From positions 4,516,001 through 4,580,000 of the forward strand of contig NC_057319.1 in NCBI RefSeq assembly GCF_000687475.1: DNA of 64,000 nt, in the 5' to 3' direction. Position numbers and translations under genes: made by a program. Positions 10,892-20,186 of the stretch are shown piece by piece (the first letter of the stretch is position 1; each line of letters starts with the position of its first letter). The stretch is from Ustilaginoidea virens. Lineage: Eukaryota > Ascomycota > Sordariomycetes > Hypocreales > Clavicipitaceae. Under the pieces are notes generated by a model. That model ran no database searches and had not been told where the DNA came from. It worked only from the letters and a program-made list of their open reading frames with translations.

Positions 10892-13287
10892 ATGGAAGCC
10901 GACATCAGAGCTGTCCTGCCAAACATCGACCCGGTCGTCTCGGACTACTCGGTGGGGTATTTGACGCACGCCTCGACGGCCTGGACCGACGAAGAAGAGC
11001 TGTCGCCGCTGACTGCGGCCGCTTCCGCCATCACCGAGCTTTTGCTCTCGGCTTCTGGAGAGTTCGACCCCGGCATCGAGGAAAAGGTCAAGCAGCTGGT
11101 GGAGAAATGGGTCGGCAGGTACGCCGAAGCAAACGGCGGCCAGAGGGCAGGGCCGTCGCTGGTAAAGAGACTGGACCAAACCATCCAAGTGAGCACACAG
11201 CGCAACATGTCCTCAACCTTGGCCGTGGCAACTGGCGGTGTCGACCTGGAGTCTGCAAATGCCCGCAAGGTCGAGTCCAAAGTCGATCGCAAGAAGCTCG
11301 AAAAGGCAGAGCGCAAGATTGCCGCCAAGCAGCAGAAAAAGACTTTCAAGACCGTCGAATACGAAGCGTCCCGCCTGCTGGACCAGCCGCAAGACGCACA
11401 ATCCTACGAAGAGTTTTACATGGCAGTCAATCCCCTGCAGATTGGAAGCTCTGGAGCCAACAAGAGCAAGGACGTCAAACTGGACAATATCGACGTGTCC
11501 ATAGGCGGCAACAGAATTCTCACGGATACCACTCTCACCCTGGCGTACGGCCATCGCTACGGTTTGGTCGGTAACAACGGTGTCGGTAAATCCACGCTCT
11601 TGCGCGCGCTCTCCAGGAGAGAAGTTGCCATACCCACGCACATTTCTATTCTGCACGTGGAACAAGAGGTTAGATCCTGTGCAATGCAAAAGCCCTTTTG
11701 GGCGACGGCGACGGCGACGGCGCTGACCATCCACTAGATCGCCGGAGACGACACCACTGCACTGCAAGCCGTTCTCGACGCAGATGTTTGGCGCAAAGTT
11801 CTCCTGAGAGAACAAGATGTAAGCCCCGCGCCGCTCTCTGCCCACCTTCCCCTCCTCCTCCTCCGAAGAACAAACAACGGCATTCTTACTCTTGGCTGCA
11901 GGAACTTACTGCTGCCCTGGCCGACCTGGAAGCCCGTCGTGCCCCCCTGGCCGATACCTCCGCCGACGCCGCCAAGCTCGATCTCGACAAGGAAGCCAAG
12001 GACGGAAAACTGGGAGAGATTCAAGCCAAACTGGCCGAGATGGAATCCGACAAAGCAGAATCGAGAGCGGCGAGTATTCTGGCTGGTCTTGGCTTCTCGC
12101 CCGAGAGGCAACAATTCGCCACCAAAACCTTCTCCGGTGGTTGGAGAATGCGTCTGGCGCTTGCCCGTGCCCTGTTTTGCGAGCCCGACCTGCTTCTGCT
12201 CGACGAACCGTCCAACATGCTGGATGTCCCCTCCATCACCTTCCTCTCCGGATACCTGCAAAGCTACACCAGCACCGTGCTCGTCGTTTCTCACGACAGG
12301 GCGTTTTTGAACGAGGTAGCCACGGACATAATCTACCAACACTCGGAACGACTGGACTACTACCGCGGCGCCAATTTCGACTCCTTTTACGCAACGCGCG
12401 AGGAGCGAAAGAAGATTGCCAAGAAGGAATACGAAACTCAAATGGCTCATCGAGCCCATCTCCAAGCCTTCATCGACAAGTTCCGCTACAACGCTGCCAA
12501 GTCTTCCGAGGCGCAGTCCCGCATCAAGAAGCTGGAAAAGATGCCGGTCCTGACCCCGCCCGAGTCAGAGTACAGCGTCAAGTTTACGTTTCCCGACGTG
12601 GAGAAGCTTTCACCCCCGATCATTCAAATGTCCGAGGTGTCCTTTGGTTTTACCGGAGGCGAGCCTCTGCTGCGGAACGTGGACCTGGACGTCCAGCTGG
12701 ATTCTCGCATCGGCATCGTGGGTCCCAACGGTGCTGGCAAGACAACGATTCTCAAGCTCCTCATTGGCAAGCTGCAAGTAAACACCGGCATAGTGACGGC
12801 GCATCCTCGCCTGCGGATAGGCTTTTTCGCCCAACACCACGTCGATGCTCTTGACCTGAGCGTAAGCGCAGTCAGCTTCATGGCCAAAACCTATCCTGGA
12901 AAGACGGATGAGGAGTACAGAAGGCAGCTGGGAGCGTTTGGCATCACCGGCACGACCGGCCTGCAGAAGATGGCGTTGCTTTCAGGCGGCCAAAAGTCAA
13001 GAGTAGCGTTTGCCTGCATCGCCATCACCAACCCTCACATCCTCGTGCTCGACGAGCCGTCGAATCATCTGGATATCGAAGCCATGGATGCCCTTGCAGA
13101 AGCTCTCCAGGCTTTTCAAGGCGGCGTCCTCATGGTATCACACGACGTCACCATGTTGCAGATGGTGTGCACGTCCCTATGGGTCTGCGACAAGGGCACG
13201 GTTGAAAAGTTTGATGGCGACGTGCAGGCTTACAAGAAGAAGATATCAGCTCAAGCTGACGCAGCAGGTGTCGTCAAGGCCCATTAG
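10892..13287 (+). CDS. GCN20: ABCF ATPase GCN20 (ABCF3-type translation regulator)
   Basis: Three exons (10892-11668, 11738-11818, 11902-13287) give 747 aa, against 752 for yeast Gcn20. The N-terminal about 190 residues carry the ABCF3/Gcn20-type region (start MEADIRAVLPNIDPVVSDY) that in the family binds Gcn1. ABC domain 1 has Walker A GNNGVGKST (about residues 225-233), signature FSGGW (about 363) and Walker B LLLLDEPSNMLD (about 384). ABC domain 2 has Walker A GPNGAGKTT (about 560), signature LSGGQ (about 646) and Walker B LVLDEPSNHLD (about 666). There are no membrane segments, as expected for soluble ABCF proteins. With Gcn1 it is known to activate kinase Gcn2 on uncharged tRNA, so it acts in cytosolic amino-acid-starvation signalling. 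Both introns are short, and joining them restores the continuous motif HVEQEIAGDDT. The ATG lies in a good context (AAAGATGG). Divergent from nothing nearby; beta-tubulin follows on the same strand. Confidence 0.95.
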
Positions 13288-13998
13288 ACAGTGATGCGTG
13301 ATGCGATGGAGGGTGCCAGTAACGAGTCAAAACAGTTTGTAGAGATAGCACGGGCACGTATTTACCCGCTACCGGCACTATTTTCTCGACATCATTTTGG
13401 TGGAATTTCCCGCTGATATGGCAGATGCTCTGGATGAGGATGGACCGATGATGATGATGGCGGTGCTTGACAATCCCGCTGCCACCGGAGGGTTGCCCGA
13501 TAAGCCAAGCTAACGTCGATTCTATTTTCTGATACTCGTCTGCATCAATTACCAACGGCAAGGAGGATATGTTTGTTTGCAGAAGCGAGCATCTTACATT
13601 CGTACATGTTATAGTAGCACAGGTTGGCCCCAACTTTCCATCCGTCACGTCACATTTCATCTTTTTTTCCCCCTCGATTTCGACAGCCAGTAATGTCGGG
13701 TGCCTGAATTACCGCCTTTCCGCTTCGGGCAACGGCCCCAAGGCACGGACCACGGTGCGAGAACAAGCGAAAGTGAGCGCCCCGCACCTCCCTTTCAGGT
13801 GTCTGGCGGTGAACCGACCTGGCAATTCATCTCCCAAACGAAAATAACCCTCCCACCTCGACTTGACCTCCCTTGCCCTCTCCCTTTACACATCTACGGA
13901 CCCGTGAAGCCGAAGCCTCGTCCAGCTCTCGCGAAAAGAACGACATCCCATTTTCTCGAGTAGTACGCACATAAGCTCCAAGACGATTTCTTGTCAAC
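13288..13998. promoter_or_regulatory. GCN20 3' region and beta-tubulin promoter
   Basis: No gene is seen in these 711 bases. The last 200 bases before the tubulin ATG are rich in C/T on the plus strand (around 13840-13900), a pyrimidine-rich arrangement common upstream of highly expressed fungal housekeeping genes. The assignment as promoter is by position. Confidence 0.5.
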
Positions 13999-15823
13999 AT
14001 GCGTGAGATTGTGAGTTTTCCCTGCATTTCCTTGGAACCCCCTTCCTGGACGCGTTCCAATGTTTGAGCCCCCCCCTTATTTTCAACACCTCCCCCCCCC
14101 TCTCTTCCTCGAGCTATGTAGGATCAGTTCATTCCTCGGCTCGTCGCTCGTCGTACCCGAGCAAGCATTGCGCGAGATAAAGTAGACAATGAGAAAAAAA
14201 AACCAGAATTGGCTGACATTATTTTCCTCGTTTCCACAGGTTCACCTCCAGACCGGTCAATGCGTAAGTGCCGGAATCATCTCGAGACAACGCGACAACG
14301 ACATGTTGGGGGGCTCACATTTTCCGGACAGGGTAACCAAATCGGTGCCGCTTTTTGGCAAACCATCTCTGGCGAGCATGGCCTCGACAGCAATGGCGTT
14401 TACAATGGCACTTCTGAGCTTCAGCTCGAGCGTATGAGCGTCTACTTCAACGAGGTGAGTGCTCGATACCCCAGCCCTGCTCACTTCACTCTTTTTGTGA
14501 CAGCTCATCCACCGGCTATCAGGGCCTTTTTTGACGCAGCACAAATCAAGTACTAACGAGTCCGACTAGGCCTCCGGCAACAAGTATGTTCCTCGCGCCG
14601 TCCTCGTCGATTTGGAGCCTGGTACCATGGATGCCGTCCGCGCCGGTCCTTTTGGTCAACTGTTCCGTCCGGACAACTTCGTTTTCGGCCAGTCCGGTGC
14701 TGGCAACAACTGGGCCAAGGGCCACTACACTGAGGGTGCCGAGCTGGTGGACAATGTTTTGGACGTGGTGCGTCGTGAGGCTGAAGGCTGCGACTGCCTC
14801 CAGGGCTTCCAGATCACCCACTCTCTCGGTGGTGGCACTGGTGCCGGCATGGGCACCTTGCTCATCTCCAAGATCCGCGAGGAGTTCCCCGACCGAATGA
14901 TGGCCACCTTCTCTGTCGTCCCCTCTCCCAAGGTCTCCGACACCGTCGTTGAGCCCTACAACGCCACCCTTTCCGTCCACCAGCTCGTTGAGAACTCGGA
15001 CGAGACTTTCTGCATCGACAACGAGGCTCTGTACGACATTTGCATGCGTACCCTCAAGCTGGCCAGTCCTTCTTACGGTGACCTGAACTACCTGGTCTCC
15101 GCCGTCATGTCCGGCGTCACAACCTGTTTGCGATTCCCCGGCCAGCTCAACTCTGATTTGCGCAAGCTGGCTGTCAACATGGTTCCTTTCCCTCGTCTTC
15201 ACTTCTTCATGGTTGGCTTCGCGCCCCTGACCAGCCGTGGTGCCCACTCTTTCCGAGCCGTCAGCGTTCCGGAGCTCACCCAGCAGATGTTTGACCCCAA
15301 GAACATGATGGCTGCTTCCGACTTCCGAAATGGTCGCTATCTGACTTGCTCGGCCATTTTGTAAGTTTTCTTCTTCTTCTTCGTTTGTTGGCCCCCCCCT
15401 TTCATCGACTGACCCGATGTCTGTAGCCGCGGCAAGGTTGCTATGAAGGAGGTTGAGGACCAGATGCGTAACGTGCAGAACAAGAACTCGACCTACTTTG
15501 TCGAGTGGATCCCCAACAATATCCAGACGGCTCTCTGCGCCATTCCTCCTCGTGGCCTCAAGATGTCTTCCACCTTTATCGGCAACTCCACCTCCATCCA
15601 GGAGCTCTTCAAGCGCGTTGGTGAGCAGTTCACCGCCATGTTCCGTCGCAAGGCTTTCTTGCATTGGTATACTGGTGAGGGAATGGATGAAATGGAGTTC
15701 ACCGAGGCCGAGTCCAACATGAACGACCTTGTCTCCGAATACCAGCAGTACCAGGACGCTGGCATTGATGAGGAGGAAGGGGAATATGAGGAGGAGGCCA
15801 ATGCCGAAGAGACTTTGGAGTAG
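13999..15823 (+). CDS. Beta-tubulin
   Basis: Five exons (13999-14010, 14240-14263, 14332-14454, 14570-15360, 15427-15823) give 448 aa, the family length. The first exon codes only MREI, followed by a 229-nt intron and a 24-nt exon (VHLQTGQC). This matches the MREI autoregulatory N-terminus of beta-tubulins. The GTP-binding tubulin signature GGGTGAGMG (residues 140-148) is intact. Intron 3 has a perfect branch point TACTAAC (14551-14557). Residues at which benzimidazole resistance changes are known are all of the sensitive type: Tyr50, Phe167, Glu198 and Phe200. The C-terminal tail is acidic ([17 protein letters not shown]). It polymerises with alpha-tubulin into microtubules. A T run (about 15854-15879) sits in the 3' UTR. 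Whether this is the only beta-tubulin gene of the genome cannot be told from the window. Confidence 0.97.
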
Positions 15824-16295
15824 GAAAACTTGTAACGTTAATGCGCTCAGCCAGTTTTTTTTTTTTTTTTTTTTTTTTTGCCTGTTTTTTCGAGGCAAGC
15901 ACCAGCTTTCTTAAAATATACTAGGGGGTTTGCAATAGCTACATTCTCCAGGGTGGGTGTTGAAGCACGGCATTGCTAGCTAGTGAGCGACGCCCGCCTG
16001 AAGCATGAAATTGCGGCAAACTTTGACAATCAATATTGATGGGTAAAATAGCAATCTGATGGACCAAAAAAATCGAGACTCCCTGTCCCCTAAAGGCGTC
16101 GTAGGCATGAGCCCCATGTTTCCGACAAGCTTGCGAGTCTGTTCCGGGCACTTGCGCACGTGACATGCCTTACGTCAGCTCCCGACTCCCGTTCCACTCT
16201 TGGAGGCTTCACCACCTCGAGAGTACGAGCTATGACTTTGCGACCTCGCAGACCAGACCCCGTTGACCTCGTTGAGCCAACAGGGAGGCGACCCA
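15824..16295. promoter_or_regulatory. Beta-tubulin 3' region and uL6m promoter
   Basis: No gene is seen. A T run follows the tubulin stop. A CACGTG E-box (16157-16162) lies 134 bases upstream of the uL6m ATG. Confidence 0.4.
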
Positions 16296-17299
16296 ATGGC
16301 TTCGAAATTCCGCCCGGCTGGGTCCCGAGCCTTGGAAAATGCGCTTCGCGCATGTCGAACAGCGCCTGTGCCTACATGTCCAGCACTGGCGCAGCAGGCC
16401 GTGGCAGAACGGCAGTTTTCGACCACGACGCAGCGGCCCTCGAAGCTGGGGCGGACGCCAATCACCATTCCCACGGGCGTGGAACTGTCACTGAGTGACT
16501 TGAAGCGAACCAAAATCGCGACTTCGTACAAACCCGTCGTTACGAGGACAATTACGGTCGCAGGACCCCTCGGTAGGTTGCAACGACGGCAAAGCCCCAC
16601 AACCATCACGGGGGACCATCTCCTTTCCCCCCATCCCATGGTGTTCCCTCCCTCCATTTTGGGGCACCTTGGGGGCCACATGACAAGAGAAAAAACGCCG
16701 CTCACCGAAACCGCAACAGGAACACTGAACCTCGACGTGCCCGCGTTTGTGAGGCTGCAGCAAGACGCGCAAAACAAGACGGCCCTGCTGAGCGTGGAGG
16801 ATGCCAACATCAGGCAGCAGAGGGAGATGTGGGGTACGTTTCATGTTTTTCCTTTTGCCTGTTTCGGTTTTCGGTTTTCATCCTGCACCAAGAGGGAGGG
16901 GTTTTTCTAACGGCGGTTTTCTTCCGGGCAGGGACTTCGTGGGCGTACCTGACAAACTACATCATGGGGGTGTCGGAGGGCCACACGGCCATCCTGCGCC
17001 TGGTGGGCGTCGGGTACCGAGCGTCGGTGGAGCCGAGAGTCGCCAAGGAGGAGTACCCCGGGCAGAGGTTTCTCTGCCTGAAGCTGGGGTACACGCACCC
17101 CGTCGAGGAGGGCATTCCGCAGGGCGTCAAGGTGACGGTGGCGTTGCCGACGAGGGTGCTGCTGGAGGGGACGGACCGCGAGGTGATCAAGTCGTTTGCC
17201 GGGCGGGTGCAGCAGTGGCGGCCGCCGGAGCCGTACAAGGGCAAGGGGGTGTTTATCGACGACCAGACCATCAAGCTGAAGCAGAAGAAGATCAAGTAG
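16296..17299 (+). CDS. MRPL6: Mitochondrial large-subunit ribosomal protein uL6m
   Basis: Three exons (16296-16572, 16720-16833, 16932-17299) give 252 aa. The N-terminus is basic and hydroxylated (MASKFRPAGSRALENALRA, then RQFSTTT), typical of a mitochondrial presequence with a cleavage region near residue 50. The mature part has two L6-type folds: the first starts near SKLGRTPITIP, the second carries the conserved ILRLVGVGYRA and ends with GKGVFIDDQTIKLKQKKIK-type sequence. The splice junctions rebuild GPLGTLNLDVP and EMWGTSWAYLTNYIMGV. The ATG at 16296 is preferred because the frame upstream of it has no ATG. It binds 21S rRNA near the sarcin-ricin loop in the mitoribosome, by family knowledge. 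It converges with MET22, the stop codons being 241 bases apart. Confidence 0.92.
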
Positions 17300-17506
17300 G
17301 GGGGGCATTGTCGTGGAGAAGAATCTGCGTGGGCGGAGTCGTGGGCGACTGGGCGGGTGCTCGAGAGAAATTCCGGCATGTATAGAGATGGACGAGTGAT
17401 GTGCGTGTACCATATATCAACAACTCTGGCTGCATTTTTGCATTTTCTTGCTGGTGCTACTCAGGGATGGAGGAAGAAGAACCCGAGGCATGGAGACATT
17501 ACGACC

Positions 17507-17538
<32 letters not shown>

Positions 17539-17540
17539 TT

Positions 17541-18752
17541 TCATGGGTGGCCTCTTTCATCAATCTTCAGCACCTCCTGGACAACCCTCAGAACCTCGTC
17601 GTGAACCCCCACGGGCGCCGCCACGACACCCTTGTTGTTCGCAAGCGTCCTGCCGCGGGCAAAGTCTAGCCTCTTGCCGTAAACATCCGTGACCTGACCG
17701 CCCGACTCCCTCACAATCAGGTCCCCCGCTGCGTGGTCCCAGATCTTCTCCTGGTACGTGGCGCTCGCAGGCAGCCGGAGATAGATGTCGCCGGCGCCGC
17801 GAGCGATGGACGCGTACTTGGCCTGGCTGTCCATGCGGACGCTGGGGCGCGTGATGCCCAGCTTCTCGGCGATGAGGGCCTGCTCGTCATGGGCCGAGTG
17901 GCCCGCCTCGACCGACTCGCAAAAGGTAGCCTCGGCCAGGTCGGCGACGGGCCGCATGCCGATGCGCCTGCTGTCCGGCGACAGGGCGGCGGCGGTCAGG
18001 GGCCGGCTGTCGGCGCCCTCGTGCTCGACGGCCGAGAAGAGCACGCCCCTGCCCCGGTCGGTCTGGTTGGACCCCACGTCGCCGGCGAGGCGGGCGGCAT
18101 CGTCCAGCGGCAGGTTGGGGCAGCCGAGAACCCCGACGCGGACGTGCCCGTCGACCATCAGGCCCAGGCAGACGGCGTACTGGCCGCCGCGCAGGAAGCC
18201 CTTTGTGCCGTCGATGGGGTCAATGGTCCAGACGCGACCCGCGGGGCCGCCGGGGCTGTTGCCCAGGTCGATGAGCCGCAGCATCGAGTCGACGTCGGCG
18301 ACGGGCCCGCCGAGGGTGCGCTCCGCCGCCTCGTCGTCCAGCCGCGTGTCCCCGACGAGGGCCCAGATGGTTTCGCAGAGGTGCGCGTCGCGCCTGAGCT
18401 GGGCGGCCTCCTCCTCGGCCACGATGGCGTCCTGGGGGAAGTTGTGCTGGAGGGCGGCGATGATGAGGGCCTGCGCGCCAAAGTCGCCAATGGTGACGGG
18501 GGACTTGTCGTTCTTGTCAACCGTCCCCTTTGCCTTTTCGCGGAACACGCGCTTGGTGAGGAGGGTGGCTCGCTGGACGGCGAGCTGGGCGACGAGCAGC
18601 TCGCGCGAGTACGAGGGGGACGCCGCCATGGCGGAGGCGAGGTGGCCGAGACGAGGGAGCGCCCGAGTCGGAGAAATGGCGAGAGCGGCTTGCGGGAGAA
18701 GGGCCAGCGTGAGATTGAGGATGGGATGGTTGCTGCAGATGGGATGGGACAC
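17541..18752 (-). CDS. MET22: 3'(2'),5'-bisphosphate nucleotidase (MET22/HAL2)
   Basis: A single exon of 403 aa, or 362 aa if translation starts at the second Met (18629, MAASPSYSREL), which is closer to yeast Hal2 (357 aa). It is a Li+/Na+-sensitive, Mg2+-dependent phosphatase of the inositol-monophosphatase superfamily that removes the 3' phosphate of PAP formed during sulfate assimilation. The metal-binding motifs are all present: VAEEEAA, the hallmark WTIDPIDGTKGF, and the late motif IWDHAAGDLIVRESGG. The 41-residue N-terminal extension is hydrophobic, Pro- and Ala-containing and could be a targeting signal or simply 5' UTR; upstream in-frame initiation at 18752 is therefore uncertain. 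It shares a divergent promoter with FMC1, which contains a CACGTG element. Confidence 0.94.
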   Translation of the reverse strand: MSHPICSNHPILNLTLALLPQAALAISPTRALPRLGHLASAMAASPSYSRELLVAQLAVQRATLLTKRVFREKAKGTVDKNDKSPVTIGDFGAQALIIAALQHNFPQDAIVAEEEAAQLRRDAHLCETIWALVGDTRLDDEAAERTLGGPVADVDSMLRLIDLGNSPGGPAGRVWTIDPIDGTKGFLRGGQYAVCLGLMVDGHVRVGVLGCPNLPLDDAARLAGDVGSNQTDRGRGVLFSAVEHEGADSRPLTAAALSPDSRRIGMRPVADLAEATFCESVEAGHSAHDEQALIAEKLGITRPSVRMDSQAKYASIARGAGDIYLRLPASATYQEKIWDHAAGDLIVRESGGQVTDVYGKRLDFARGRTLANNKGVVAAPVGVHDEVLRVVQEVLKIDERGHP

Positions 18753-19162
18753 AAGGGCGCGCGGGGTTATTGTGTGGTTATGCGGGATGGGTTTACATCA
18801 CGACATATTCTCTCCAGCGTGGTGTCTCTTGAAAGACGAGGGGGGGGGGGGGAAGCAAAAAAAAGACAAAAAAAAGAAAAAAAAAAGGGTCAAACAGACA
18901 TCTACAGCAGACACGAGGTTGGAAAGCAGCGACGACTTCCTCCTTCCCTCTTCGGAATTGCCAAGCTACAGAGCCAGACCTGAGGCACGTGCTCGCACCG
19001 GCCAATCACCACGCGCCTCTCTCACTCTCTATTTGTCCGTCCCCATCGAGACTTTTGCTCTCCCATCCAGCTTGTTTTACATGCAGCAGCTTCTAAATAC
19101 GCCCAGCCTCTCAATACCTCCAGCTTCTCAACATCACCCGCCTCCTCATCAACACCGGCCCC
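18753..19162. promoter_or_regulatory. MET22/FMC1 divergent promoter
   Basis: 410 bases between two divergent genes. It contains a G13/A-rich low-complexity tract (18840-18888) and a CACGTG E-box at 18986-18991. In yeast this hexamer is bound by Cbf1 at sulfur genes; its use here is inference. Confidence 0.5.
18986..18991. promoter_or_regulatory. CACGTG E-box upstream of MET22
   Basis: A perfect palindromic CACGTG, 234 bases upstream of the longest MET22 start and 172 bases upstream of FMC1. The link to bHLH-type sulfur regulation is by analogy with yeast. Confidence 0.35.
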
Positions 19163-19483
19163 ATGTCCACGCCGTCTCCCGCCCGCCTCCGCTCCATCTA
19201 CCGCTCCCTCCTTCGCGAACTCCCCCCCCGACCCATACTGTCCTCCCGCCGATCCAGCTTACACACCCGCCTGCGCGCGTCCCTGACCGATCCGTCGCCC
19301 GCGGCGCCCGCCCAGGCCGACCAGCTCATTGCCTACCTGCGCGCCCAGAGACTCTACGTCTCCCTGATTGAGCGCTACAACCCCGGCATGGACATGGACG
19401 AGGAGGAGCGCGTCAGACTGACCGCCAGACGCGTCGGGATGGACCTGCCGAATCTTTACGGCCGCGGAAGGGCGGCCAAGTAA
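19163..19483 (+). CDS. FMC1: Mitochondrial ATP synthase assembly factor FMC1
   Basis: A single exon of 106 aa. The N-terminal LRSIYRSLLRELPPR resembles the LYR-type helix of the complex-1/LYR superfamily to which Fmc1 belongs, followed by Ala/Pro-rich spacer and a second helix (QADQLIAYLRAQRLYVSLIERYNPG). The C-terminus EEERVRLTARRVGMDLP is typical of fungal Fmc1. In yeast, Fmc1 stabilises Atp12 during F1 assembly in the mitochondrial matrix at high temperature. It has no other domain. It is divergent from MET22 and convergent with the large minus-strand gene downstream. Confidence 0.85.
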   Translation: MSTPSPARLRSIYRSLLRELPPRPILSSRRSSLHTRLRASLTDPSPAAPAQADQLIAYLRAQRLYVSLIERYNPGMDMDEEERVRLTARRVGMDLPNLYGRGRAAK

Positions 19484-20186
19484 AGAGCCATTTTCCACCG
19501 CCCTGTCTCCAAGACGCGGGGGAAAAAATGAGAAGGGAAGAAAAAAAAAACAGTCATGTCGAGCGAAGGAGAGGCCGCGGGATGCGAAGCAAGTGTGCAG
19601 GAGTTGAGAAGCTGGGGCTTCTCCGTTGCGGATACGGAAGGGATGTGACGCAGCTGACGCGGCTCACGGCTAGGAAGTATATTCTCCATGGCCCAGTCAA
19701 GCATTGTCCAAGAAAACTACTTGCCGGAACCTACAAATCGAAGCAGATTTTTCCACTTGAAGATGGATCCACGCAAAAGCTCGGGACTCGCCACCAGACG
19801 CACTGGCTGCCCTGGGTGACTTGCCGTCAAAACACCTTGGCAGTTGGCTTCGTCGCCCATTGCAAGCTGGCTACCTTGACCGGGGATAACTGGGGATAGG
19901 CTTTGCGATGCGGCGTCCATGGCGGCATAGTAATACCTGCGACTCGAGAGGAATATATTGGTTCCACCCATCTTGCCCAGTATGAATACGCCGACGCAAT
20001 AACTGAGTGTATGCCGCTGAGCTGAGCCCTGGTGGCCTGTCTAGCAAAGGCGAAAATGACTATTTGTAAGGGCCATGTCCGAGTCGGGGGGGGGGGGGGG
20101 CGGGTTTCACCAAAAAAAAAAAAAGGGGCCACAAATATCTTCATTTTAGAGTCATTACGACTCTCTCGCTCGCATCAAAGTCTTGG
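19484..20186. other. Intergenic between convergent genes
   Basis: 703 bases between two stop codons, with a G run (20086-20100) and an A run (about 20112-20124). I see no gene; it should hold the two 3' UTRs. Confidence 0.5.

Noticed and set aside
14546..15898. 450-codon ORF on the minus strand over beta-tubulin
   Set aside because: It is antisense to the exons of a certain beta-tubulin gene and its translation is low-information; high GC at third positions keeps the opposite frame open.
17733..19371. Long plus-strand ORFs (416 and 528 codons) over MET22
   Set aside because: They are antisense shadows of MET22, Ala/Arg/Gly-rich without motifs, and run into FMC1 in the wrong frame.
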